DNA of 64,000 nt. Source: Bifidobacterium polysaccharolyticum (GTDB lineage: Bacteria > Actinomycetota > Actinomycetes > Actinomycetales > Bifidobacteriaceae). Under the pieces are notes generated by a model. The model did not search any database and was not told the DNA's origin. It saw only the letters and a program-made list of their open reading frames with translations. Made by a program: the position numbers and the translations under genes. Each line of letters starts with the position of its first letter. Within the stretch, counting starts at the first letter, position 1. The stretch covers positions 1,826-65,825 of the forward strand of contig NZ_JACFQG010000003.1 in the NCBI RefSeq assembly GCF_016101585.1, given 5' to 3'. Positions 19,656 through 29,677 of the stretch are shown here, piece by piece.

Positions 19656-21302
19656 ATGAGACGGAAAACAGTGGCGGTGAGGATCCTCGCAACACTGGTT
19701 GCGGGGGCCACCCTCTTGGGACTGGGGGCGTGCGGGAGTAAGTCCGGAGAAACGCAGCAGGCTGCCGCAGGCAATCAGATCCTCTTCGGCGGTGACAGTG
19801 GCAGTCCAACTTTCACCCGTAATTTCAACCCATTTTCAACCAGCAAGAGGATAGGCATCAACTTCATCTACGAACCCCTCGAGGTGGTTAACAGCCTCGA
19901 TGGGACCTCAACCCCCTTCCTGGCCAGCGGGCACAAGATCGTGGACCCCAAGACGGTCGAGTTCCAGATTCGTGACGGGGTCAAGTGGAGCGACGGCAAG
20001 CCATTCTCGGCGCAGGACGTGGTCTTCACCTTCAACCTGGTCAAGAAGGATGCAGCCATGGACTCCCTGGGGGTCTGGCAGCACATCTCCTCCCTTGAGG
20101 CCTCAGGCTCCAAAGTGACCTTCCACTTCAAGGACAACGACGTGCCTGCGGTGTCGATCGTCAGCCAGCAGAACATCGTCCCGGAGCACATCTGGAAGGA
20201 TGTGAAGGACCCCCTCAAGTGGACCAATGAGAACCCCGTCGGGACTGGCCCGTATAAGTTGGGCACCTTCAAGCCCAACCAATACACCCTGGCGAAGAAC
20301 AAGGACTACTGGCAGGCCGAGAAGGTTGCGGCCGACACTATCGTCCTGCCCGCCTCCAACAAGCAGTTGGACCTGGTCAACAAGAAGTATGACTGGGCCT
20401 ACTCCTTCATCAACAACGTGGACAAGACCTGGGTGGGCGCTGACAAGCAGCACAACCACTACTGGTTCCCCCCGGGTGGCACAGTCTCCCTTTACCCGAA
20501 CCTGACCAAGGCCCCCTTCAGCGACGTGAACTTCCGCAAGGGCCTCAGCTATGCCCTTGACCGCGACAAGATCGCAAAGGATGCCGAGGAGGGCTATGTG
20601 GACGGTGCCACCCAGACCGGCCTCATCCTGCCCAACCATGACAAGTGGGTCAACGATTCCATTCCCAACAAGGGAAAGGTCTCCCAGGACGATGCGCAGT
20701 CCCTGGAGTACTTCGCCAAGGCTGGCTACAAGAAGCAGGGTGACCAGTTGGTGGACTCCAACGGCAAGCAACTCGAGGTCAACATCACCGTGCCCAGCGG
20801 CTACACCGACTGGCTGCGCGGCGTGCAGACCATGCAGGGCCAGCTGACCAAGCTGGGTATAGCCGTCAAGCTCACCCAGCCCCAGCCTGCCGCATACACA
20901 CAGGCGCAGAATAATGGTGACTATGACCTCCTGATCTCCTCCTTCGGAGGTACCGGTAGCGTCTTCCAGGACTACAACGGCCTGCTCAACAGTGAGTTCG
21001 CGGTTCCTGTGGGTCAGTCGGCCAACGCCAACTTCGAGCGCTACAAGAACCCCAAGGCTGATGAACTCCTGGCCCAGCTTAAGCAGGCGGCCGATGAGAA
21101 GTCCCAGAAGGCCATAGTCGACCAGCTCCAGCAGATCGTCTACGACGATGTGCCCGTGATTGGGCTCTTCTACGGCGGTCTCTGGGGCCTGTTCAGCACA
21201 CGGAACTATACGGGCTGGCCCAGTGAGGACGACCCCTACACCGCACCCAGCACCTGGACCCAGTCGGTTCTCATGGTGGTAACCCATATCAAGAAGGCCT
21301 GA
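19656..21302 (+). CDS. ABC importer substrate-binding lipoprotein, Opp/Dpp type (family 5)
   Basis: Surface lipoprotein of about 548 residues. The signal peptide has RRK, a hydrophobic core and the lipobox LGLGAC, with the lipid-modified Cys at about residue 27. The mature part shows the family-5 pattern: DPKTVEFQIRDGVKWSDGKPFSAQDVVFTF and FRKGLSYALDRDKIA. Members bind peptides, but several carry beta-linked oligosaccharides; the GH94 enzyme in the same operon favours a glucan ligand here. The ATG at 19656 is 6 nt after AAAGGAG; the longer reading has no lipoprotein signal at its start. It is first in an operon of six genes reaching 29677. Confidence 0.9.
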   Translation: MRRKTVAVRILATLVAGATLLGLGACGSKSGETQQAAAGNQILFGGDSGSPTFTRNFNPFSTSKRIGINFIYEPLEVVNSLDGTSTPFLASGHKIVDPKTVEFQIRDGVKWSDGKPFSAQDVVFTFNLVKKDAAMDSLGVWQHISSLEASGSKVTFHFKDNDVPAVSIVSQQNIVPEHIWKDVKDPLKWTNENPVGTGPYKLGTFKPNQYTLAKNKDYWQAEKVAADTIVLPASNKQLDLVNKKYDWAYSFINNVDKTWVGADKQHNHYWFPPGGTVSLYPNLTKAPFSDVNFRKGLSYALDRDKIAKDAEEGYVDGATQTGLILPNHDKWVNDSIPNKGKVSQDDAQSLEYFAKAGYKKQGDQLVDSNGKQLEVNITVPSGYTDWLRGVQTMQGQLTKLGIAVKLTQPQPAAYTQAQNNGDYDLLISSFGGTGSVFQDYNGLLNSEFAVPVGQSANANFERYKNPKADELLAQLKQAADEKSQKAIVDQLQQIVYDDVPVIGLFYGGLWGLFSTRNYTGWPSEDDPYTAPSTWTQSVLMVVTHIKKA

Positions 21303-21332
21303 GAGGCCGGGCCCATCAGGGCAGAGGGGAGC

Positions 21333-21379
21333 GGACTGGTTCGGTGGCGGTCCTGCCGGGCCGTCGGGTCGGCCAGTCC
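21333..21379 (+). other. Intercistronic stem-loop after the binding-protein gene
   Basis: GGACTGG and CCAGTCC form a 7-bp stem around a GC-rich loop in the 131-nt gap before the first permease. Such hairpins often stabilise the binding-protein message or thin out downstream transcription. Confidence 0.4.
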
Positions 21380-21433
21380 CTCCCAGCCTGCTACTGGGCC
21401 GCCCCCCGCCCCTGACGGATGAAAGGTCGTCAC

Positions 21434-22414
21434 GTGCGATATTTTTTCGGGAAAATTGGTCTATTCTTCGTTACCCTCTGGGCGGCCATAACCGTCAACT
21501 TCATACTGCCCAGGATGATGCCTGGATCACCTGCCGACGCGGCCATAGCCAAATTGTCCCAGAACGGGCCGGTCACTCCTGAGGTCAGGGCTTCCATAGA
21601 AGCCCAGCTGGGCATGCCCCAGGGCAACCTGTTCAGCCAATACTGGCAGTATCTGGGGGATGTGGTCCACCTGAACTTCGGCGTCTCGTACAGCAACTTC
21701 CCGCAGAACGTATCGGATCTGGTGGGGGCAGCCCTCCCTTGGACCCTGACACTGGTGGGACTGGTCACAATCATCTCCTTCATCATCGGGACTGCACTCG
21801 GGGCTCTCATGGCCTGGAGGCGGGGGACCGCCGTAGACGTGACTGGTACGATCTCCAGCTCCTTCCTATCGGCCTTCCCATCCTTCTGGCTGGCCCTCAT
21901 GCTCCTCTTCTTCCTCGGTTACAAGGCCGGCATCTTCCCGACCTCCGGCGCCTACTCGTCCACCGCGATACCCAACTTCTCGATGGACTTCATATCTGAT
22001 GCCGTGGAGCACTCCATACTGCCGGCCCTGACCATCCTGCTGACCTCCCTGGGCAGCTATGTGATGGGCATGCGCAACACCATGATCAACACATTGGGTG
22101 ATGACTACGTCACCTTCGCCGAGGCCAACGGCCTGCGCCAACGGACGGTCATGCTCAAGTACGCGGCCAGGAATGCCCTCCTTCCCAACCTGACCTCCTT
22201 CGGCCTGGTACTGGGCGGCGTGGTCGGCGGTTCCCTCCTGGTCGAGCAGGTCTTCAATTACCCGGGGGTCGGTCTCCTTCTCTATCAGGCCGTGACCAAC
22301 CAGGACTACCCCCTGATGCAGGCCATCTTCCTGATGATCACCATCAGCGTGCTGGTGGCCAACTTCATCGTGGACATTCTTTACGGGGTCCTTGACCCGA
22401 GGACGAGGAGGTGA
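21434..22414 (+). CDS. ABC importer permease, DppB type
   Basis: Inner-membrane permease of about 326 residues with six predicted helices: YFFGKIGLFFVTLWAAITVNFI at the N-terminus, LTLVGLVTIISFIIGTALGALMAW, SSFLSAFPSFWLALMLLFFLG and three more toward the C-terminus. The EAA loop region reads FAEANGLRQRTVMLKYAARNALLPN (about residues 230-255). The GTG at 21434 is chosen because AAAGG lies 6 nt upstream and the N-terminus then starts like other DppB proteins; the ATG at 21419 has no ribosome site. It pairs with the next permease. Confidence 0.9.
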   Translation: MRYFFGKIGLFFVTLWAAITVNFILPRMMPGSPADAAIAKLSQNGPVTPEVRASIEAQLGMPQGNLFSQYWQYLGDVVHLNFGVSYSNFPQNVSDLVGAALPWTLTLVGLVTIISFIIGTALGALMAWRRGTAVDVTGTISSSFLSAFPSFWLALMLLFFLGYKAGIFPTSGAYSSTAIPNFSMDFISDAVEHSILPALTILLTSLGSYVMGMRNTMINTLGDDYVTFAEANGLRQRTVMLKYAARNALLPNLTSFGLVLGGVVGGSLLVEQVFNYPGVGLLLYQAVTNQDYPLMQAIFLMITISVLVANFIVDILYGVLDPRTRR

Positions 22415-22419
22415 GGACG

Positions 22420-23388
22420 ATGACGAACAGCATCGTCAGCACAGGGATGCAGACTTCCGCCCAGGGGGACGGGGATGACCCTCAAGGGCCGCAGGCCCGT
22501 ACTGCCAGGGGCCAGAATCCTGTCCTTCGGGCCCTGGAGGTGATAGGCAAGGGGCTCAAGACGGTCTGGGAGGTGCCCAAGGCCAGGTTCGGTCTGGTCC
22601 TGTTGGCCCTGATCGTCCTTTCGGCCCTGTTTGCCCCTTGGCTCAGCCCCTATGATCCAAAGGCGGGCGATTTCGAGGCCAGCATCGGACCCAGTGCCCA
22701 GCACTGGCTGGGTACCACCAGTAACGGGCAGGACGTCCTTTCCCAGCTCCTGTGGGGCGGAAGGGTCTCCGTCATGGTGGCCATGGTCTCCGGCCTCCTA
22801 TCCACCTGCATAGCCGTGTTGGTGGGCCTGAGCTGGGGCTACATCCGCTCCTTCGCCGGGGAGTTCGTCGGTTTCATCGTCAACCTCTTCCTGGTCATTC
22901 CCTCCCTCCCCCTGATGATCATCATTGCCGCCTACCTCCAGAACGGAGGCATGAGCGTGATCATATTGGTTATCGTCCTTACCGGGTGGGCCTGGGGGTC
23001 CCGGGTCCTGCGCTCGCAGACCCAGTCCCTGCGTTCCAGGGACTTCGTCACTGCAGCAGCCTTCAGCGGGGACAGTTCTTGGCGGATTATCTTCCATGAG
23101 ATCTTTCCCAATATGCTCTCCCTGATTATCAACAACTTCTTCGGTGCGGCCACCTCCGGCGCCCTGTCGGAAGCAGGCCTGGAATTCCTGGGCCTGGGCG
23201 ACTCAACCACGGTCAGCTGGGGCACCATGCTCTACTGGGCCCAGAACAACAATGTGATTCTGACCGGCCAGTGGGCACTCCTGCTGGCGCCCGGTCTCAT
23301 GGTCGCCCTCCTGGCGGTCTCCATGACCTTCATCAACTTCGGTGTGGACCGCCTGAGCAACCCCCGTCTGCGTGAAGGGAAGGCATGA
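22420..23388 (+). CDS. ABC importer permease, DppC type
   Basis: Second permease, about 322 residues, with a hydrophilic N-terminal stretch of about 45 residues, then the helix RFGLVLLALIVLSALFAPWLSPYDP typical of DppC/OppC. LGTTSNGQDVLSQLLWGGRVS, a family hallmark, follows at about residues 92-112. The EAA loop is DFVTAAAFSGDSSWRIIFHEIFPNM (about 209-233). The ATG at 22420 lies 8 nt after GGAGG; a GTG at 22411 overlapping the previous stop is possible. Its end overlaps the ATPase gene start by 4 nt. Confidence 0.9.
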   Translation: MTNSIVSTGMQTSAQGDGDDPQGPQARTARGQNPVLRALEVIGKGLKTVWEVPKARFGLVLLALIVLSALFAPWLSPYDPKAGDFEASIGPSAQHWLGTTSNGQDVLSQLLWGGRVSVMVAMVSGLLSTCIAVLVGLSWGYIRSFAGEFVGFIVNLFLVIPSLPLMIIIAAYLQNGGMSVIILVIVLTGWAWGSRVLRSQTQSLRSRDFVTAAAFSGDSSWRIIFHEIFPNMLSLIINNFFGAATSGALSEAGLEFLGLGDSTTVSWGTMLYWAQNNNVILTGQWALLLAPGLMVALLAVSMTFINFGVDRLSNPRLREGKA

Positions 23389-25055
23389 TGGAACTGCTAC
23401 GTGTCGAGAACCTGTCCGTCGAATATGACAGCCCCGACCAGGAACCGGTCAAGGCAGTCGAGGATGTGAGTTTTTCGCTGGATCAGGGTGAATTCGTGGG
23501 CTTGGTCGGGGAGTCGGGGTCGGGCAAGTCCACCCTGGGCTTCGCCATCACACGACTCTCCAAGCCGCCGGCCCGGATCAGCAAGGGGCGTGTGCTTTTT
23601 GGTGGCAAGGACATTACCACCCTCAGCCAGGAGGAGCTTCGCAGGCAGCGGTGCGGCGGATTCGCCATGGTCCTTCAGTCGGGCATGAACGCCTTGAACC
23701 CAGTGCGGACCGTCCGCAAGCACTTCGTGGACATCTACAAGGCCCACGGGAACGTGGAGAAGAAGGATTACGAGACCCATTCCAGGCAGCTGGTAGAGAA
23801 GGTAGGTCTGCAGGACTCCGTTCTCAACGCCTACCCGGGCGAACTGTCGGGCGGTATGAGGCAAAGGGTCTCCATATCCCTGGCCCTGGCCCTGGAGCCC
23901 AAGCTCATGGTCTTTGACGAGCCGACGACCGCTCTAGACGTTCTGGTCCAACACGAGGTGATGGGAACCATCCGAGAGCTGCAGAAGCAGGAGGGCTTCA
24001 CCGCCATCCTGATCAGCCATGACCTCGGTGTGGTCCTCGAGTCCACCCAGAGGGTCCTGGTCATGCACAACGGGCGGATCGTGGAGGATGCACCCAGCGA
24101 GCGGATCCTGACCGATCCCCAGGACGACTACACCAAGATGCTCCTCAGCCATTATGGAGACCCCAGAGCCGAACACGTTTCAGTGCCCGGTTTGAAGCCG
24201 CGCGATGAGGCCGCCGCCTCCGGCTCGGTTGGCGGAACCCCTCCACAGGCCGATGATGAGGAAGACATGACGGTCACGGTGACCGGCGTCTCCAAAATCT
24301 ATCCCGCCCGCAAGCGGGGTGAGAATTCAGTGACCGCCGTCAACAATGTCTCCTTCACTCTGTCCCCGGGTCAGTCCTTGGCCCTGGTGGGGGCTTCCGG
24401 ATCCGGCAAGTCCACGATAGCTAAAATGCTCACTGGTGTGGAAAGGCCAACCTCAGGCAACATCACCCTGGGCGGCAGGCGTGTGGATCAGATGAAGCGG
24501 CGCAAGGATCTGAGGTCACTGCGTTCCGACATCCAGATGATCTTCCAGGACCCCTATTCGGCCCTCAACCCCCTCCACACGGTGGAGTACACGCTGACCA
24601 GGCCCATCCTCAATTACACGAACCTGAGGGGTGACGATGCCCGCAGGCGGATGTTGGAACTCCTGGACACGGTGGGCTTGACCCCTGTGGAACAGTATGC
24701 CGCCAAACTTCCCCATCAGTTATCGGGAGGGCAGCGTCAGAGGGTGGTCATAGCACGTGCGCTGGCCAGCAACCCCCACGTCCTGGTGGCCGATGAACCG
24801 GTCTCCATGCTGGACATGACCCTGAGAGCCGGAATCCTGGCCCTCCTCGACGACCTGAGGGTCCGGTTGAATGTGAGCATGCTCTACATTACCCACGACC
24901 TCCTGTCGGCCCGACTGATCACCGATTCGATCATGGTCCTCAATAAGGGCACGGTGGTGGAGCGGGGGCAGACGGCCCAGGTCCTCCAACATCCAGAGAA
25001 CGATTACACGATTAAGCTGCTCGACTCCATCCCCAGCCTGCGCACGCAGGCCTGA
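23385..25055 (+). CDS. Fused two-domain ABC ATPase of the Opp-type importer
   Basis: Cytosolic ATPase of 556 residues carrying both nucleotide-binding domains in one chain (DppD-DppF fusion). Domain 1: Walker A VGESGSGKST (about 40-49), signature LSGGMRQRV (about 155-163), Walker B LMVFDEPTTALD. Domain 2: Walker A VGASGSGKST (about 332-341), signature LSGGQRQRV (about 447-455), Walker B VLVADEPVSMLD. An acidic linker (about 265-300) joins them. With its own ATPase this importer is self-contained, unlike the two others in the window. The start ATGA overlaps the permease stop; a second ATG follows at once. Confidence 0.93.
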   Translation: MMELLRVENLSVEYDSPDQEPVKAVEDVSFSLDQGEFVGLVGESGSGKSTLGFAITRLSKPPARISKGRVLFGGKDITTLSQEELRRQRCGGFAMVLQSGMNALNPVRTVRKHFVDIYKAHGNVEKKDYETHSRQLVEKVGLQDSVLNAYPGELSGGMRQRVSISLALALEPKLMVFDEPTTALDVLVQHEVMGTIRELQKQEGFTAILISHDLGVVLESTQRVLVMHNGRIVEDAPSERILTDPQDDYTKMLLSHYGDPRAEHVSVPGLKPRDEAAASGSVGGTPPQADDEEDMTVTVTGVSKIYPARKRGENSVTAVNNVSFTLSPGQSLALVGASGSGKSTIAKMLTGVERPTSGNITLGGRRVDQMKRRKDLRSLRSDIQMIFQDPYSALNPLHTVEYTLTRPILNYTNLRGDDARRRMLELLDTVGLTPVEQYAAKLPHQLSGGQRQRVVIARALASNPHVLVADEPVSMLDMTLRAGILALLDDLRVRLNVSMLYITHDLLSARLITDSIMVLNKGTVVERGQTAQVLQHPENDYTIKLLDSIPSLRTQA

Positions 25056-25079
25056 AGGCAGAAAGCTACAGGAGAGACA

Positions 25080-25973
25080 ATGATATCCCACCATGCCGTG
25101 GACAGGGGTGTGCCCTTTGGGGAACTACCCCTGCCGGAAAACATTGAACCCATGGTCATACATGCCCCCGTGGGCGACCTGACCGCCCTTCATGCCCCCA
25201 AGGGGGTAAGAGGAGCGCGTGGAGTGGCCATGATGATTCCCGGCTTCACCGGTTCCAAGGAAGACTTCTACCAGATCAGCTCCATCTTGGGAGGGGACGG
25301 TTGGGATGTCTGGTCCTACTCGCAGAGGGGGCAGGCAGACTCGGTAGCTCCTCGTGGTAAGACTGCCTACGACAGGCGGGCCACGGCCGGTGACGCCGTG
25401 GATGTTGCCCGTATTCTGATCAAGCACACCGGGGCTAAACGGATCCACCTCCTGGGGCACAGCTTCGGTGGGGTGGTTGCCCAGGCGGCCCTTCTGGCCG
25501 AACCTGACCTCTTTGCCAGCATCACCCTCATGTCGTCCGGCCCCCACGGTTGGCCGGGCCGGAAGGCGGACCTGCGTCAGCGGCTCCTGGATCACCCTGG
25601 CGGGGACCTGTGGAGGCTGGACAATCCGGACAGGGCCAGCCTGCCGGACGAGGAGCTGAATCCGCAAGACAGATTCCAGCGCCTTCGGGCAGAGCGGACC
25701 AGCCGGGACCAGCTCATCGGAGCCATAGACCAGCTGGCCGACCTGCATGACAGGACCGAGCAGCTGGCTGCCACCGGCCTGCCCATGATGGTTTTTCATG
25801 GCGAGCACGACGACTTCGCCTGGCCCCAGGACTGGCAGGCAAGGATGGCCCGCCTACTGGGCGCCCGCTATGAGGTGGTTGCGGATGCGGGTCACTGTCC
25901 CAACATCGATAGGCCTGAGGAGACGGCGGCCCTCCTGGACGACTTCTGGGCTTCTGCGCAGGATAAACGGTGA
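25080..25973 (+). CDS. Alpha/beta hydrolase
   Basis: Serine hydrolase of 297 residues. The oxyanion region MIPGFTGSKEDF is at about 52-63, the nucleophile elbow GHSFGG at about 126-131, the acid Asp in FHGEHDDFAW near 240-249, and the His in ADAGHCPNID near 266-275. No signal peptide, so cytosolic. GGAGAG precedes the ATG. Its place between the importer and the GH94 gene suggests it strips an ester group (for example acetyl or succinyl) from imported oligosaccharides, but this is inference from position. A role unrelated to sugar cannot be excluded. Confidence 0.8.
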   Translation: MISHHAVDRGVPFGELPLPENIEPMVIHAPVGDLTALHAPKGVRGARGVAMMIPGFTGSKEDFYQISSILGGDGWDVWSYSQRGQADSVAPRGKTAYDRRATAGDAVDVARILIKHTGAKRIHLLGHSFGGVVAQAALLAEPDLFASITLMSSGPHGWPGRKADLRQRLLDHPGGDLWRLDNPDRASLPDEELNPQDRFQRLRAERTSRDQLIGAIDQLADLHDRTEQLAATGLPMMVFHGEHDDFAWPQDWQARMARLLGARYEVVADAGHCPNIDRPEETAALLDDFWASAQDKR

Positions 25974-28900
25974 ATTTCAGCAGGAACAGCCTATTAGCAA
26001 CGAAAGCGGAGAAGATGAACACAGGCACTCCACGCAGCAAGTCTCCCGATCAAGGCGCAGGTGACGGTGAAGGAGACGGGGGCCGGATGCGGCGGCCCAA
26101 AGGCATGACCGTCGAGAGGGGGGATTTCTCGGCTTCGTTCAACTTTAACGGGGATCTGACACTGATCAATGCAGGAGGCATCCAGGTCAATCAGTTCAGG
26201 CCCTGCCTACATGACTGTCCCCTGGCCGGTCTCTGGCTCCGCCGCCATCGGGAGGGGCGGATCAACTCCATCCAACTGACCGGATCAGGTTCCCGGGCCT
26301 CCTTCGCTCCGGCAGCCGACAGCCCCGTCTGGGAGGGGAGGGACCTGGGTGTCCGCTGGCGGGTTCGACTTGTTCCAAAAGTCATATCTCCTGCGCTTTC
26401 CCGCGCTCTTACATCTGGTTACGAAAGCGGCGGGCCTGGTAGGGGAGCGTCATGGACCTGGGAGGTGTCGGTCACGATTGACCAGGGTAACTCAACTGGC
26501 GGCAGTAAGAGACAGAAATGGGATGACGTCATCTTGCCCGACGATCTGTGGGACCTGGTTTCCGCCCAGGATCTGGCCCTGGTGGAGCCAGCCATGGCTG
26601 CCGGTGCCGAGTCCTACATCTCCCAGTACATTGCTTACCATGTGCAGGACGTCCCCAATTTAGGCAGTGTCCTGTCAGCCCGGCAGACGATGGGTTGTGC
26701 ACCTCGGCTTCCTTTGTACGTTACGGGAATCTCACAGGGATGCAGGGCATTCATGACCGACGGTTATGACTTTTACGGGCTTGGTGCCCGCCTGGACGGT
26801 CAACCTGCGGCGCTTGGTGATGCCGACTGGGGCCGGGGAGGTATAGATCAGTATGAGTTCGCCATGGCCTGCCTCCTCTCCACTAGGGCGCCGTTGACCC
26901 AAGGGGGTCTTACCTGGCAGGTGTGGAACACTGCACTGTCCGATTACAGGGGTGACCTAGGGGAGGCCTGTGCCGCCTGCGCAGAGGCCTCTGAAGAAAG
27001 TCGGAGTGGGGCAGACGAGACCGAGGCGGATGGCGGACCATCCGCCGGATCCTCTGACACCTCACCTGTCTGTCCCGCTGCCACACGGGCTGAGCCAGCA
27101 ACCTCACTCCTGATCTCTTCTGCACTGTTGAATGGCGACCTCCTGCCTGAGGATGAGTTCAGCCAGCTGGGTAGAGGGCCCGTCCGCCAGCCAGAGGCGG
27201 ACCAGACGGGCCATCTGCTCTCTTACTTCGGAGATGATGCCCGCCATGTGGTAAGCGCTCGCAAGGAACTGGAGGTGGCCCGCTCCCACGGGCAGATTCT
27301 CCTGTCCGGCAACCCGGATACCGACCCGTCACGGCCCACCATGGCAGCCACCACCTACGCCGGAGGTGTCTTCGCCTCACAGGTGGTCATGGGCAACACC
27401 AATATGAACCAGCTGATTTCAGTCCAGAAGACCGGTCTGGGCCTCCTGCGCTCGCGAGGAGTCCGCATCCTGGTCCGGGTGGACGGGGCCTGGCGCCTCT
27501 TGGGGGTTCCTTCGGCCTACATCATGGATCTGGGCGGATCCCGTTGGGTCTATCGTCTGGGTGATCGGACCCTGACGGTGTCCACCATCGCCCACCTGGA
27601 CAGGGCCGCCATCGACATCCATCTGGAGGCCGATGGTCCCATCCGGGCCCTGTTGACGATCAGCCTGGAAGATCCGTCCACCTGGCTTCGGGCATTCGCT
27701 CCTGCCGATATAACCCAAGGGATGGGGGAGTCCATTTCCTTTACCCCTGCACCGGGTAGCCCGGCGGCTGAACGTTGCCCGGGACTGAAATATGTAGTCT
27801 CATCGCCTGACGCAAGGGCCGGGGATGACGGCCCCCTTTTCGATCCAGGCGCAGGGGCCCATACCACCGATCCGGCCATGGCCACATTCCTGTCGGACGG
27901 GGGCCGTGCCCTGTCCGTCACCATCGCCGGATCCATGGATGGCGGTGCAAGCGAGAAAAGCACGCCCGATGCGGCCCCCGCCTCCTCCGAAAGGGAGCTC
28001 CTCCATGCCCATTACCTGGCCATAACCTCCTTCATGCAAGGTCTGCATGTGGCAGGGGAGGGGAGATTCGCCGAATTTAATGATCTTCTGCCCTGGCTGG
28101 TGCAGAACGCCCTGGTTCATTTTCTATCGCCCCACGGGCTGGAACAGTACGGGGGCGCCGCCTGGGGTACACGGGACGTCTGCCAGGGGCCCCTGGAACT
28201 GGCACTGACCTTCGGCCATACTGACCTGGCCCGGACCATCCTCCTCAAGGTCTTCGCCCACCAGAACCCCGACGGCTCCCTGCCGCAGTGGTTTATGTTC
28301 GACCAGTATGCGGACCTCTACCAGCACGATTCCCACGGGGACATCCCAGTCTGGCCCCTGCTGGCGCTGGCTGAGTACGTCGAAGCAGGCGGTAGGTTGG
28401 ACATCCTGGATGAGCCCGTGGCTTTTTGGCGAGATGATGTCGCTCGCCCCTCCTCTGGCCTGCCCATGGTATCCGACCACCTGGCTCGGACGCTGGACTA
28501 TATCCAGTCGCATAGAGTCCCGGACACCGACCTCTTCTGCTATGGCGAGGGGGACTGGGACGACACCCTTCAGCCGGCCCAGGAGTCTATGAAGAGACAG
28601 ATGGCCTCCACATGGACCATCGCCCTCCTCTACCAGGCTTGCTGCGGATTGCAACCGCTCCTGGAGGCTGCCGGCCGGACCGAACTGGCCTCCCGCTTTG
28701 CCGGTGAGGCCGGCAGAATTAAGGCCGACTTCGCCGATAACTTTATCTTCCAAGGAGTCTTGGCCGGATACGTCAACTTCGTTGATGGCCAACCCCGCCC
28801 GGTCATACACCCCTCGGATAACAGGACAGGCGTACGGTACAGGTTGATTCCCATGACTCGCTCCATCATCGCCGGCCTGCTCACACCTGACCAGGAGGCG

Positions 28901-29677
28901 GACCATGAGAAAATCATCGAAGACAATCTTCATTATCCGGACGGAGTGAGGCTCATGGACCGCCCGGCCTCCTTCCATGATGGAGTGACCAAGGTCTTCA
29001 AGAGGGCCGAACAGGCCGCCAACGTGGGCCGGGAGATTGGTCTGATGTATACGCACGCCCATGTGCGTTATACGGAGGCCCTGGGCTTGCTGGGCAGGAC
29101 CCGCCTGGGTCAGGAACTCCTAAGAATCAGCCCGGTCGGCCAGTTCCGCCGCCTGACAACCAGCGAGCCCAGGCAGCGCAACTGCTACTTCGCCTCGTCG
29201 GACGCCGACTTCCCCGACAGATACACGGCCGCCTCACAATGGTCGAGGCTCAAGGAGGGGGCCAAGGACCCCGTAGGCGTGAGGGGAGGGTGGAGGATCT
29301 ATTCCTCCGGCCCCGGCATCTACTGCCGACAAGTGGTCCAGCACCTCTTCGGCCTCCAGCTGCACGATGGGCGGGTTGTTTTCGACCCGGTCCTGTCCCA
29401 GGAAGATGACGGATTGGAGGTGACCATGACCCTATTCGGCCAGCCGCGTACATTCCGCTACTATGTGGCTGGTGGGTCGGCCACTGGACCAGGAGACAGA
29501 GACTCAAAGGGTGCAGGTTCGGATCGTCTATGGGTTGAGGCCGATGGACGCAGGCTTGAGGGCCGAATTCTGGATTTGCCTTACCGCAAGGGCGGGTTGG
29601 AAGTGACGCAGGACCAGTTGGCTGGTGCTGCCCATATCAACATCTTCCTCAGAGTCGATGGACAGACTGTACAGTAA
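25970..29677 (+). CDS. Large GH94 family protein, 1,2-beta-oligoglucan phosphorylase-like
   Basis: A 1235-residue cytosolic enzyme. The C-terminal half holds the GH94 (alpha/alpha)6 barrel: YGGAAWGTRDVCQGPLELAL (about 724-743), PDGSLPQWFMFDQY, and GEGDWDDTLQPA (about 856-867), whose DWDD corresponds to the DWND of cellobiose phosphorylases with the catalytic acid Asp. The WGTRDVCQGP form and the length fit 1,2-beta-oligoglucan (sophorooligosaccharide) phosphorylases from memory of that group. The N-terminal half is a beta-sandwich-rich region with low-similarity insertions (about 330-380, acidic/Ser-rich). Phosphorolysis would yield glucose 1-phosphate. The GTG at 25970 overlaps the previous stop; an ATG at 26015 is the alternative start. 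It is last in the operon. Confidence 0.78.
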   Translation: MNFSRNSLLATKAEKMNTGTPRSKSPDQGAGDGEGDGGRMRRPKGMTVERGDFSASFNFNGDLTLINAGGIQVNQFRPCLHDCPLAGLWLRRHREGRINSIQLTGSGSRASFAPAADSPVWEGRDLGVRWRVRLVPKVISPALSRALTSGYESGGPGRGASWTWEVSVTIDQGNSTGGSKRQKWDDVILPDDLWDLVSAQDLALVEPAMAAGAESYISQYIAYHVQDVPNLGSVLSARQTMGCAPRLPLYVTGISQGCRAFMTDGYDFYGLGARLDGQPAALGDADWGRGGIDQYEFAMACLLSTRAPLTQGGLTWQVWNTALSDYRGDLGEACAACAEASEESRSGADETEADGGPSAGSSDTSPVCPAATRAEPATSLLISSALLNGDLLPEDEFSQLGRGPVRQPEADQTGHLLSYFGDDARHVVSARKELEVARSHGQILLSGNPDTDPSRPTMAATTYAGGVFASQVVMGNTNMNQLISVQKTGLGLLRSRGVRILVRVDGAWRLLGVPSAYIMDLGGSRWVYRLGDRTLTVSTIAHLDRAAIDIHLEADGPIRALLTISLEDPSTWLRAFAPADITQGMGESISFTPAPGSPAAERCPGLKYVVSSPDARAGDDGPLFDPGAGAHTTDPAMATFLSDGGRALSVTIAGSMDGGASEKSTPDAAPASSERELLHAHYLAITSFMQGLHVAGEGRFAEFNDLLPWLVQNALVHFLSPHGLEQYGGAAWGTRDVCQGPLELALTFGHTDLARTILLKVFAHQNPDGSLPQWFMFDQYADLYQHDSHGDIPVWPLLALAEYVEAGGRLDILDEPVAFWRDDVARPSSGLPMVSDHLARTLDYIQSHRVPDTDLFCYGEGDWDDTLQPAQESMKRQMASTWTIALLYQACCGLQPLLEAAGRTELASRFAGEAGRIKADFADNFIFQGVLAGYVNFVDGQPRPVIHPSDNRTGVRYRLIPMTRSIIAGLLTPDQEADHEKIIEDNLHYPDGVRLMDRPASFHDGVTKVFKRAEQAANVGREIGLMYTHAHVRYTEALGLLGRTRLGQELLRISPVGQFRRLTTSEPRQRNCYFASSDADFPDRYTAASQWSRLKEGAKDPVGVRGGWRIYSSGPGIYCRQVVQHLFGLQLHDGRVVFDPVLSQEDDGLEVTMTLFGQPRTFRYYVAGGSATGPGDRDSKGAGSDRLWVEADGRRLEGRILDLPYRKGGLEVTQDQLAGAAHINIFLRVDGQTVQ

